DNA of 52,838 nucleotides from Candidatus Bathyarchaeota archaeon. GTDB lineage: Archaea; Thermoproteota; Bathyarchaeia; TCS64. Position 1 is the stretch's first letter. Each line of letters opens with the position of its first letter. A model generated the notes under the pieces. That model saw nothing but the letters and a program-made list of their open reading frames with translations. It had not been told where the DNA came from and made no database searches. The stretch spans positions 1 through 52,838 of the forward strand of contig JAFGTA010000188.1 of the NCBI GenBank assembly GCA_016934355.1, written 5' to 3'. Below are positions 25,413 through 32,903 of this stretch, piece by piece. The position numbers and the translations under genes were made by a program.

Positions 25413-26858
25413 TCAGGAGTTTAGGAGGTTAAGGGACTCCGTGAGAGTCTCCTTCATCTTGGCGACGGTGTCAGCGGATATGTTCTCGATGGAGTCCAAT
25501 TCATTGTATTCGGCGTCGGACATCTTCTCAAGCTCCACGATCTCGTCATCCGGAACCAGCTTACGTAGATTAACCACGTAAAGGATTCCTCCCTTCCTGT
25601 TCTTGATCTCAACCTCAAGGTGCTCGATATCCCACTTATAGGCCGGGGCCTTCACCTTGTACTCCTCGTCGTCGGCGTCACCGATGTTCCTCCTGATCTC
25701 GAGGAGCTCAAAGTCCTTCCTCGCGTTAACAAGACCCTCCTCCATCCGCTCGATGTCGGCCTTGAACCGCCTAACGGTGTCGTCGCGCCTGCTCACCCAG
25801 ATTCTTCCCTGGTCGACGTAGCTGTCGAAGAGCTTTTTGAATGTCTCCTCCTTCACCTGGCCATCACGCAGGAGGCGCACGAGCCTTATCTTCAGCGTTA
25901 TATTCTTTGCTAGGTTGTCCATGACCTCCTTGGTTAGGGGGTCCGGCGCGAACTCGATTTTTATCTCTTCCATCATTTCAGTTTCCTCCTCAATGAACGT
26001 GACTGCTTCCTCTGGTTTCTCGACCTCATATACAGCCTCTTCCACTACTTCAAGCTGCTGGGCGGGCTCCTCTGGTGCGGGTTCCTCGACTTGAGGCTCC
26101 GCTACGATCTCAGACTCCACGATAGGTTCAGGTTTCTCGTACTCAAGAACCTCTTCCGGCAGCTCTTTGATTTCAGGCTCCTCTACAGAGGGTTCTTCGA
26201 TAGGTTCAGGTTCCTCGTACTCCAAAGCCTCATCCGATGGCTCTTCGATCTCAGGCTCCTCCTCGACGGGCTCCTCGATGAGCACCTCTTCCTCCTCGCT
26301 ATCATCTGGGAGCACCTCAATCTCTTCATCGAAAAGGGGCTCTGGCTCCGCCTCGACTATCTCTATCACCTCGAGCTCCTCCTCGATGACAGCAAGTTCC
26401 TCTTCCTCCTGAGGCGCCTCTACCTCAACAGGCTGTGACTCGGACACATACTCTGGCTCAGGTGCAGGTTCAGGCTCAACCTCAATAGTGGTTTCGATCT
26501 CGATTATTTCATCGACTTCTGGTTCGGGTTCAGCTACATACTCTGGCTCTGCCTCGATCTCTAGGATCTGCTCTGTCTCCGGTTCGATCTCGACAGTCTG
26601 CTCCGGCTCTGCCTCGGGCTCCTCCTCGATCACGTACGTCTCCACAGGCTGTTCAATCTCGACGCTCATATCCACCTCAGGCGCCTTAGATGTGACCACC
26701 TCAAGGGCCTCCGGCTCCACCTCAGGTTGGATCGTGGCCTTCTGCTCCTGCTCGATCTTGTAGAGGGGGTACCCGCAGTTAAGGCAGTATAACGTCTTGG
26801 GCACGTCCTCGTTACAGTTAGGACAGTGAACAACATCTGATGAAAGGTCTCCGTACAC
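25413..26858 (-). CDS. Zinc-ribbon protein with long acidic Glu/Pro/Val linker and C-terminal helical domain
   Basis: 481 residues in three parts. (1) Residues 10-30 form a zinc ribbon with C12, C15, C25 and C28. (2) Residues about 40-310 are extremely rich in Glu, Pro and Val and probably disordered; they include a 26-residue internal repeat (EPEIEEPSDEALEYEEPEPI / EPEIKELPEEVLEYEKPEPI). (3) Residues about 315-481 form a basic-acidic helical domain with a likely coiled coil (DDTVRRFKADIERMEEGL). The start is GTG at 26858 with AGAGGTG 7 nt upstream. No family is recognised. An adaptor or scaffold role is an inference from the layout only. Confidence 0.8.
   Translation of the reverse strand: MYGDLSSDVVHCPNCNEDVPKTLYCLNCGYPLYKIEQEQKATIQPEVEPEALEVVTSKAPEVDMSVEIEQPVETYVIEEEPEAEPEQTVEIEPETEQILEIEAEPEYVAEPEPEVDEIIEIETTIEVEPEPAPEPEYVSESQPVEVEAPQEEEELAVIEEELEVIEIVEAEPEPLFDEEIEVLPDDSEEEEVLIEEPVEEEPEIEEPSDEALEYEEPEPIEEPSVEEPEIKELPEEVLEYEKPEPIVESEIVAEPQVEEPAPEEPAQQLEVVEEAVYEVEKPEEAVTFIEEETEMMEEIKIEFAPDPLTKEVMDNLAKNITLKIRLVRLLRDGQVKEETFKKLFDSYVDQGRIWVSRRDDTVRRFKADIERMEEGLVNARKDFELLEIRRNIGDADDEEYKVKAPAYKWDIEHLEVEIKNRKGGILYVVNLRKLVPDDEIVELEKMSDAEYNELDSIENISADTVAKMKETLTESLNLLNS
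26120..26275 (-). repeat. 78-nt in-frame tandem repeat in the acidic linker
   Basis: The block beginning CGATAGGTTCAGG recurs at 26120 and 26198, exactly 78 nt (26 codons) apart, and the flanking sequence is also similar. It encodes the duplicated Glu/Pro segment of the acidic protein. Confidence 0.6.
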
Positions 26859-27067
26859 TCAGCAACACCTCTACCGATATCCTCGACATATGAGAGTAAA
26901 TAAGACATAATTAAATACATACCACGCAGAAACCCCCAAAAAATACGAGAACCTACCACAACAACACATTAACCAAAGGAAAACCCCATTAGAAACCGCA
27001 ATTCCGTCAAAGAAACAAGCGAGAAACTAACATAACCATAATAACGTCGTAAAAGAGACTAGACAAA
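26859..27067. other. A-rich intergenic region, no gene seen
   Basis: This lies between the divergent acidic-protein gene and the flippase gene. From about 26921 to 27060 the plus strand is strongly A-rich with few T and G. Apart from likely promoter material for both flanks, I see no ORF, RNA gene or repeat. Confidence 0.5.
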
Positions 27068-27074
27068 GATAAAT
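27068..27074 (+). promoter_or_regulatory. TATA-like box for the flippase gene
   Basis: GATAAAT. Transcription would begin near 27097, upstream of the in-frame CTG at 27117 and an AGGGA ribosome-site-like stretch. Confidence 0.45.
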
Positions 27075-27116
27075 AGCAAACTCCGATATTGAACAGGACG
27101 CAGGCAGGGAAAAAAT

Positions 27117-28676
27117 CTGGACCGAGAGCTATCTCAGATTCTCAAGAAATCAGCAAGGGGAAGCCTGATACTTGTACTCGGTCAGATCACTTCCACAGTC
27201 ATCGTAGCCCTCGGGATGATCTATGTCTCAAGGGTTCTCGGATCAACAAAGTTTGGAATAGTCTCCGTCGCGCAGGCTCCAATCGGTGTAGCCTATCTTC
27301 TGATCAACATCGGCACAGACCAAGCGCTGACGAAGTATATCTCACAATATCGTTATGAGAGAAAAACGGAGAACCTTAAGCCTCTCATCGAGGCCGGTCT
27401 AATAATTGGCGTAGCTGTTGGTCTGCTCTACTCGTTCGCTACTTTCTTTGCGGCTGGTTTTCTGGCTAACCAGGTTTTCCACGAACCTGAGCTTGAGGCG
27501 CTTATCAAAATCTTCTCTTTCGCTGTAGTCGGGCAGTCCCTAATCACCACCGCGTGGTCGATCATAATTGGGTACGAGCGCATGGCATTGAAAAGCTATC
27601 ACTCGATCTTCTACTCGATCCTGAAGAGCCTACTAAGTCCCATCCTAGTGTATCTCGGATACGGACCCATCGGCGCCGCCCTAGGAGAAGCAGGGCCCAT
27701 GCTCTTCGCAGGGATTCTCGGCGTAATATTCATCTACGTCATCTGGAAGTCCGAGAAAGACTCCTCCTCTTCGTTGTCTCGTATCGAAGCCATGAAGATG
27801 CTGCTGGTGTACGGATACCCTCTGTTTTTCTCGAATTTCATTGCTGGAATGAGGCCAAACATTAACATGTACATCATGTCCCAGTATGTATCCACGGCAC
27901 TCATTGGCAACTACAGCGTCTCGACCCGTTTCTCGGCTCTTCTCGGGTTCGTGGTGACCCCCATCTCCTTGACGATGCTGCCGCTCTTCTCGAAGTTCGA
28001 GAACAAGCGCGAGGACCTTGAGTTCATCTACAGGAGTTCGGTAAAGTACACCTCTCTCATCGTTTACCCCATGACCTCGGCTATAATGGCTATGTCCCCC
28101 CAGATCATAGAGATCCTCTACGGGGGCGACTATCCGCAGGCGTCACTTTATATGAGGCTGTACCTTGCTCTATTCTTCTTAGTTGGGCTAGGCTCTCTCA
28201 GCAATATAAGGCTCCTGAACAGCCAGCGCCTCACAAGGGACACGTTATACCTTAACATCTTGCAGAACCTCGTAACCCTCCCGATGAATCTTGTACTGAT
28301 ACCACGGTACGGAGTCGTTGGGCTCCTCGTCTCAGAGTTGATCGGACCGAGAGTAGGGACAGCCTATGCGCTCTGGGTGATAAAGAAAAAATTCGGCATA
28401 AGCTTAGACTACAAGGCAACGGTCAAGATATTCCTGTCGGCGATCGCCGGGTTCCTCGTGGCTGCATACCTGTTTTCGTTTACCTCATGGAATCCCTGGC
28501 TTGAGTTACTCGCCGGGGGGCTTCTTGTGCTCTTCATCTACCTCACCGGGATCGTTTTCTCAGGTGCCCTCCTAAAACGTGATATTCAAGATATTAAAAC
28601 GATAACGGGGTCTCTGGGGCCCCTGACGACAGTGATGGAAGCCGTTCTAGACGTTCTTGTTCGGTACGCAGCTTAG
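27117..28676 (+). CDS. Wzx-type polysaccharide/lipid-linked oligosaccharide flippase (MOP superfamily)
   Basis: About 519 residues with 12-14 membrane segments, typical of Wzx/RfbX flippases, which turn lipid-linked glycans across the membrane. Typical features are IYVSRVLGSTKFGIVSVAQA after helix 1, GTDQALTKYISQYR, and the second half beginning VYGYPLFFSNFIAGM. The first standard in-frame start is ATG 27216, but that begins inside membrane segment 1. The coding frame continues upstream to 27093 with no ATG, GTG or TTG. I place the start at CTG 27117 (LDRELSQILKKSARGSLILV), with AGGGA about 6 nt upstream. A one-base indel in the A6 run at 27110-27115 joining a TTG at 27089 is the alternative. 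It probably exports the glycan made by region 1. Confidence 0.82.
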   Translation: MDRELSQILKKSARGSLILVLGQITSTVIVALGMIYVSRVLGSTKFGIVSVAQAPIGVAYLLINIGTDQALTKYISQYRYERKTENLKPLIEAGLIIGVAVGLLYSFATFFAAGFLANQVFHEPELEALIKIFSFAVVGQSLITTAWSIIIGYERMALKSYHSIFYSILKSLLSPILVYLGYGPIGAALGEAGPMLFAGILGVIFIYVIWKSEKDSSSSLSRIEAMKMLLVYGYPLFFSNFIAGMRPNINMYIMSQYVSTALIGNYSVSTRFSALLGFVVTPISLTMLPLFSKFENKREDLEFIYRSSVKYTSLIVYPMTSAIMAMSPQIIEILYGGDYPQASLYMRLYLALFFLVGLGSLSNIRLLNSQRLTRDTLYLNILQNLVTLPMNLVLIPRYGVVGLLVSELIGPRVGTAYALWVIKKKFGISLDYKATVKIFLSAIAGFLVAAYLFSFTSWNPWLELLAGGLLVLFIYLTGIVFSGALLKRDIQDIKTITGSLGPLTTVMEAVLDVLVRYAA

Positions 28677-28683
28677 CTGTGAA

Positions 28684-28717
28684 TTTTTACTCTAGTTTAA
28701 TGCAAGTTTTCTTTTAT
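28684..28717 (+). terminator. T-rich terminator after the flippase gene
   Basis: T5 at 28684-28688 and a further T4-C-T4 run near 28708-28716, directly after the flippase stop and before the Hdr promoter. Confidence 0.5.
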
Positions 28718-28743
28718 TCTCCTACGTAAATTATGACCATTAT

Positions 28744-28751
28744 TATAAATA
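28744..28751 (+). promoter_or_regulatory. TATA box of the Hdr/Mvh locus
   Basis: TATAAATA, 32 nt before the ATG at 28776. The strongest TATA match in the window; leaderless layout. Confidence 0.65.
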
Positions 28752-28775
28752 GAAGTGTCAGACAAAGACTTTGAG

Positions 28776-29255
28776 ATGGTATCCTCTAAACAGCTGTTAA
28801 AGAACCTGCTTGACGAAGAGAAGCTGGGGTACTGCCAGCACTGCGGGATGTGCACGGCTAGCTGCCCCTTGGCAAGGGTGATACCTGAGAAGTATAATCC
28901 CCGCACTCTGCTCCAGAGGATACACCTGGGCCCCGAGAAGATGGCTGAAAGCGAAGAACTTTGGCTCTGCGCGTGGTGCTACAGGTGCACAGAGCGGTGC
29001 CCTCAGGGAATCCAGCCCACCGAGATATTCCTCCTCACCAGAAACTTCGCAATAGAGAAAGGCATCATCCCGCCTAACCCTCGCCGGATAATTCAGGAGA
29101 TCATCCGTTCTGGGCGGTCCATGCCGTACGACGAGTTCATCGACGAGCTGAGAGAGGACTATGGGCTCCCTCCCATAGGTGAGGTTCCTGAGGGCGTGCT
29201 CGAAGAGCAGCGTATAATCATGGGCGACGACTTCATCGGGAGGGTGGAGAAGTGA
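28776..29255 (+). CDS. hdrC: HdrC-like iron-sulfur subunit 1
   Basis: A 159-residue electron-transfer subunit that bridges HdrA and HdrB. It has two four-cysteine [4Fe-4S] motifs: CQHCGMCTASCP (about 20-31) and CAWCYRCTERCP (about 65-76). The helical C-terminus ends GDDFIGRVEK, like HdrC3 in this locus. The ATG at 28776 is chosen because the TATA box is 32 nt away; a GTG at 28755 would add seven residues and lie too close to the promoter. It overlaps hdrB1 as GTGA. Confidence 0.9.
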   Translation: MVSSKQLLKNLLDEEKLGYCQHCGMCTASCPLARVIPEKYNPRTLLQRIHLGPEKMAESEELWLCAWCYRCTERCPQGIQPTEIFLLTRNFAIEKGIIPPNPRRIIQEIIRSGRSMPYDEFIDELREDYGLPPIGEVPEGVLEEQRIIMGDDFIGRVEK

Positions 29256-30136
29256 CGCTGGAGTACGCGCTGTACCCCGGATGTGTGGCTTCTGTCCGCG
29301 AGATCGGGTACGAGGTGGCAGTCAGGAATGTCTTCAAGAAGCTAGACATAGGCTTGAGGAAGGTAGACGACTTCAGCTGCTGCCAACCCGCGTGCCTCGT
29401 CCACAGCGTCGACTACGTCAAGGGCCTCGCGCTCACGTCGCGGAACCTCGCTGTCGCCGAGGAGACTGGGCTTCCTATGATGACCCTGTGCTCAAGCTGT
29501 TTTGGCAACTTGTCGAGGGCGAAATACCTGCTGGACGAGAACGAGGACCTGAGGAAGGACGTCAACGACCTACTCGGTAAGGCTGGGCGGAAGTACAGAG
29601 GCGACGTCCGCATAGAGCACGTCGTGACCATCCTCCACAACGACTATGGCATGGACAGGCTGGGTAAGCAGGTCTCGACGCCTCTGGGAGACGTGAACGC
29701 GGCGCCGTTCTACGGGTGCCACATATTCATGCCTGCGAAGTACAGCCACTTCGACGACCCGGAATTCCCGGTCCGGCTAGACGACCTCATTAGAGTCACC
29801 GGGGCTGAGCCTCTTGAGTACAGCGAGAAGACTAGCTGCTGCATCGGCTGCGGATCGTTCTTCGGCGAGGTCTCGGAGAGCGCCTCGGTTCTCTTGGCGG
29901 AGAAGATTCTGGGAAGCGCCAAGGAGAAGGGGGCCGACTGCATCGTGACTACGTGCCCGTTCTGCATCATGCAGCTAGAGATTGGGCAGATCAAGCTGCG
30001 TGAGCGGGGTGAGGATCCGGGGCTGCCTGTCCTGCACTATGTCGATCTTCTTGGGCTCTCCATGGGGCTGAGCCCGGAGGAGCTTGGTCTCGATCTGCGG
30101 AGAATCAACATGGAGCCTGTTCTGTCACGGCTTTAG
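29252..30136 (+). CDS. hdrB: HdrB-like subunit 1 (atypical cysteine motifs)
   Basis: A 294-residue CCG-domain protein, the heterodisulfide-reducing subunit that in methanogens carries two non-cubane [4Fe-4S] clusters. The first motif is C11, C43-C44 followed by QPAC, then CSSC; the second is YGCH, then CCIGCG, then CPFC. Both depart from the common CCG form: the first has Gln after the Cys pair, the second has an extra Cys. The GTG start overlaps hdrC1's TGA (GTGA). A T5 tract and a new TATA-like box follow, so hdrC1B1 may form its own transcription unit. The physiological disulfide substrate is not known in a non-methanogen context. Confidence 0.88.
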   Translation: MTLEYALYPGCVASVREIGYEVAVRNVFKKLDIGLRKVDDFSCCQPACLVHSVDYVKGLALTSRNLAVAEETGLPMMTLCSSCFGNLSRAKYLLDENEDLRKDVNDLLGKAGRKYRGDVRIEHVVTILHNDYGMDRLGKQVSTPLGDVNAAPFYGCHIFMPAKYSHFDDPEFPVRLDDLIRVTGAEPLEYSEKTSCCIGCGSFFGEVSESASVLLAEKILGSAKEKGADCIVTTCPFCIMQLEIGQIKLRERGEDPGLPVLHYVDLLGLSMGLSPEELGLDLRRINMEPVLSRL

Positions 30137-30142
30137 AACACC

Positions 30143-30147
30143 TTTTT
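30143..30147 (+). terminator. T5 tract after hdrB1
   Basis: TTTTT 7 nt after the hdrB1 stop and before the next TATA-like box; possible partial terminator. Confidence 0.35.
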
Positions 30148-30164
30148 AGTCCGCGTATCGGGGC

Positions 30165-30171
30165 ATTTATC
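30165..30171 (+). promoter_or_regulatory. Internal TATA-like box before hdrC2
   Basis: ATTTATC about 27 nt before the GTG at 30192. It suggests that the main Hdr/Mvh block can be transcribed separately from hdrC1B1. Confidence 0.45.
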
Positions 30172-30191
30172 TATCTATTGGACACCGTAAT

Positions 30192-30719
30192 GTGATACAT
30201 TTGAGCTTCAAAGTCGATGAAAAGGAAGTCAGGTTCATCACCCTCATGCTGCAGCGGTCAGTCGCCGCCATGCACGCCGAGGTGTGTGAACAGTGCGGCA
30301 AGTGCTCGTCGGCGTGCCCGGTCTCTAAGGAGATCGAGGGTTTCAACCCGAGGCAGCTGATAGCTAAGGTCGCCCTAGGTAAGATGGATGAGCTGTTAGA
30401 GGATGAGGCTATCTGGACCTGCACGACGTGTCTCAAGTGCAGGGAGAGGTGCCCCGAGGAGATCTCACCCTACGACGTCATCCTTGTGCTGAGGAACCTA
30501 GCTTACAGGGCGGGTTACAGTTACCCCGGCGGCTACGACGACTTCGTCGAAGGCATCAAGAAGACTGGATTCATCTCTGAGCCAGTGGAGGCTAGGGCTC
30601 GCGGTGGAGGGCGCGTGAGCCGCGAGTCGTTTGGACTACCGGCGGTCTCGGGCCCTAGGGACATGGGTGCATTCAGGGGCATCGTAGAGGGAATGATAGA
30701 GGCAGGTAAGGGCAAGTGA
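30192..30719 (+). CDS. hdrC: HdrC-like iron-sulfur subunit 2
   Basis: A 175-residue HdrC with two [4Fe-4S] motifs: CEQCGKCSSACP (about 32-43) and CTTCLKCRERCP (about 77-88). It is longer than HdrC1 through a Gly/Arg-rich segment (ARARGGGRVSRESFG) near residue 135. The GTG start is supported by the TATA-like box 27 nt upstream. It overlaps hdrB2 as GTGA. It should relay electrons from a HdrA FAD module to HdrB2. Confidence 0.9.
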   Translation: MIHLSFKVDEKEVRFITLMLQRSVAAMHAEVCEQCGKCSSACPVSKEIEGFNPRQLIAKVALGKMDELLEDEAIWTCTTCLKCRERCPEEISPYDVILVLRNLAYRAGYSYPGGYDDFVEGIKKTGFISEPVEARARGGGRVSRESFGLPAVSGPRDMGAFRGIVEGMIEAGKGK

Positions 30720-31609
30720 AGTACGCGTTATACCTAGGGTGCACGATCCAGTCTGATCAGTACGGCTACGAGGCTTCGGTCAGGGAGACGCTGCCCCGGC
30801 TAGGTGTGGAGCTTGTTGACATGGAGGGGGCTAGCTGCTGCGGCTTCCCCGCGCTGAGCAGCGTCTCAGTAATGGGGTGGCACTACCTATCGGCGAGGAA
30901 CCTCGCGATAGCCGAGAAGATGGGCTTGGACATTCTGCCGCTGTGCAACGGGTGCCACCTGTCGTTCGTCGAGACGAAGCACGACCTAGAGAAGGACCCG
31001 CAGCTGAAGGAGATAATCAACGAGAACCTTGCGAAGGAGGGGCTACACTACGAGGGCACCGTCAAGGTAGTGCACCTGCTGGAGGTGCTGCACGACGTCG
31101 TCGGTGTAGACAAGATAGGAGCGGAAGCTAAGAGGGCTCTCAAGGGGCTGAAGCTGGCAAGCCACCCCGGCTGCCACGCGATTAGACCGAGTGACTTGCA
31201 GAAGGTGGACGACGCCGAGGACCCGCGGAAGCTTGATGAGCTGATAGTGGCGGTGGGGGCGGAGACGTTCGACTACCCCGAGAAGATTGACTGCTGCGGC
31301 TCGCAGCTCGCGGTGTCTTCTGGGAGGAGCACGTTGAGGATCGCGGGGGAGAAGCTTCAGGCGGTTCAGTCCTATGGCTTCAACGGTCTCGTGACCACGT
31401 GTCCATTCTGCTTTAAGATGTATGATGGTAGGCAGAGGGCGATAAGGGGAACTCTCAAAGACATGGCTCTAGAGGTTCCTGTCTTCTACTATACACAGAT
31501 TCTTGGGCTCGCCCTGGGCTTGGAGCCGGACCGGCTCGGGCTTCAGATGAACCAGAGCCCGGTCGACGGCGTCGTCGACCATATCATGGAGTTGAAGATT
31601 GATGAGTAA
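30716..31609 (+). CDS. hdrB: HdrB-like subunit 2
   Basis: A 297-residue HdrB with canonical CCG motifs: GC near residue 9, ASCCGFPA near 41, CNGC near 80, then SHPGCH near 152, DCCGSQ near 193 and CPFC near 230. These would bind two non-cubane [4Fe-4S] clusters that cleave disulfides. It starts at GTG (GTGA overlap with hdrC2). Its end overlaps the start of the split HdrA module A. Confidence 0.93.
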   Translation: MKYALYLGCTIQSDQYGYEASVRETLPRLGVELVDMEGASCCGFPALSSVSVMGWHYLSARNLAIAEKMGLDILPLCNGCHLSFVETKHDLEKDPQLKEIINENLAKEGLHYEGTVKVVHLLEVLHDVVGVDKIGAEAKRALKGLKLASHPGCHAIRPSDLQKVDDAEDPRKLDELIVAVGAETFDYPEKIDCCGSQLAVSSGRSTLRIAGEKLQAVQSYGFNGLVTTCPFCFKMYDGRQRAIRGTLKDMALEVPVFYYTQILGLALGLEPDRLGLQMNQSPVDGVVDHIMELKIDE

Positions 31610-32903
31610 ACCTGTTCTAGTTATCGGTGGGGGCGTCGCGGGCATTCAAGCCGCTCTGGACCTCGCGGACCGTGGGCTGAAGGTCCACCTGGTGGAGAAG
31701 TCGCCGAGCATCGGCGGGGTGATGGCGCAACTGGACAAGACTTTCCCTACAATGGACTGCAGCATATGCATACTCGCGCCGAAGATGATCGAGTGTTTCA
31801 GGCATCCCAACATCAAGATCCATACGTTGAGTAGCGTCGCCGAGGTCTCGGGGGGACCCGGGGACTTCGACGTCAAGGTGCTGAAGGAGCCTAGGTCGGT
31901 GGACGAGTCCAAGTGTACAGGCTGTGGGCTGTGCAGCCAGAAGTGCCCTACCAAGGTGAGGGACGACTGGCAGGAGGGCCTCACTGAGCGTAAAGCCATC
32001 TACATCATGTTCCCGCAGGCGGTGCCGCTCATCGCGAACATTGACAGGGACAACTGCCTGTACTTCCAGAAGGGCATCTGCCAGATATGCAGCAAGGTCT
32101 GCCCCGCGGGGGCCATCGACTACGAGCAGAAGCAGGAGGAGCTGGCGCTCAACGTTTCGTCGATCATAGTCGCGACGGGGTTCAAGGAGTACGACCCGAG
32201 TGAGTTGGGGGAGTACGGGTACGGCAGGTTCAAGGACGTCATCACCTCGATGGAGTTCGAGAGGCTCGTCTGCGCCTCCGGACCCACTGGCGGCCACCTG
32301 AACAGGCCGAGCGACGGTAAGCTGGCTCACAGGATCGCCTTCGTCCAGTGCGTGGGCTCGCGCAGCCACAAGAAGGGCTACCCGTACTGCAGCAGCGTTT
32401 GCTGCATGTACGCAACGAAGGAGGCGGTGCTCATCAAGGAGCATGAGCCGGAGTCCGACGTCACAATATTCTACATGGATCTCAAGGTCTTTGGGCAGGG
32501 ATTCCAAGAGTTCGTGGACCGCGCCCAGAGCCATTATGGGGTCAACTACATTCGGGGTAGGCCCGGCGAGATAAGGAGGAACCCTGTCACCAAGGACCTG
32601 ACCCTGTGGTACGAGGACACCAACACAGGCGAGGTCGCCGAGAAGGAGGTTGACATGGTAATCCTCTGCTCGACGATGATCGCGAGGCCCGGAAATAAGG
32701 GGCTCGCCAACGTACTCGGACTGAAGCTGGATGACTGGGGCTTCTTCAAGGTCAAGGACCCTGTCACTAACCCGATAGAGTCCCATGTACCGGGCGTATT
32801 CCTGTGTGGATGCTGCCACGGCCCGAGGGACATCCCCGAGTCGGTGGCGGAGGCCAGCGGCACGGCTGCGTGCGCGGCTGAGGTGGCGAGGAGGTACGCG
32901 TGA
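31602..32903 (+). CDS. hdrA: HdrA-like flavoprotein, module A of a split pair (QmoA-like)
   Basis: 433 residues. It has an FAD-binding GGGVAGIQAAL turn at the N-terminus, DKTFPTMDCSICILAPK (Cys-x2-Cys near 53-56), and an inserted two-cluster ferredoxin domain (CTGCGLCSQKCP, then C-x7-C-x2-C-x3-C, about 105-175). The HdrA cluster motif is C-x12-C-x3-CC (QCVGSR...YCSSVCC), and the C-terminus is GVFLCGCCHGPRDIPESVAEA. It lacks the N-terminal VCHCG domain and the C-terminal ferredoxin of standard 650-residue HdrA; both are on the next gene. This layout resembles QmoA. The ATG at 31602 follows an in-frame TTG. It overlaps hdrB2 by 8 nt. Confidence 0.9.
   Translation: MSKPVLVIGGGVAGIQAALDLADRGLKVHLVEKSPSIGGVMAQLDKTFPTMDCSICILAPKMIECFRHPNIKIHTLSSVAEVSGGPGDFDVKVLKEPRSVDESKCTGCGLCSQKCPTKVRDDWQEGLTERKAIYIMFPQAVPLIANIDRDNCLYFQKGICQICSKVCPAGAIDYEQKQEELALNVSSIIVATGFKEYDPSELGEYGYGRFKDVITSMEFERLVCASGPTGGHLNRPSDGKLAHRIAFVQCVGSRSHKKGYPYCSSVCCMYATKEAVLIKEHEPESDVTIFYMDLKVFGQGFQEFVDRAQSHYGVNYIRGRPGEIRRNPVTKDLTLWYEDTNTGEVAEKEVDMVILCSTMIARPGNKGLANVLGLKLDDWGFFKVKDPVTNPIESHVPGVFLCGCCHGPRDIPESVAEASGTAACAAEVARRYA

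Noticed and set aside
26091..26763. Plus-strand Ser/Leu/Arg-rich frames opposite the acidic linker
   Set aside because: Complement of repeated Glu codons; no start signals or domain features.
28755..28775. GTG start of hdrC1 seven codons upstream
   Set aside because: Too close to the TATA box (about 11 nt), so it would lie upstream of the expected transcript start.
31617..32819. 400-codon open frame opposite HdrA module A
   Set aside because: A shadow of GC-rich coding bias; Arg/Leu/Asp/His-rich with no domain, while the plus frame has clear HdrA motifs.
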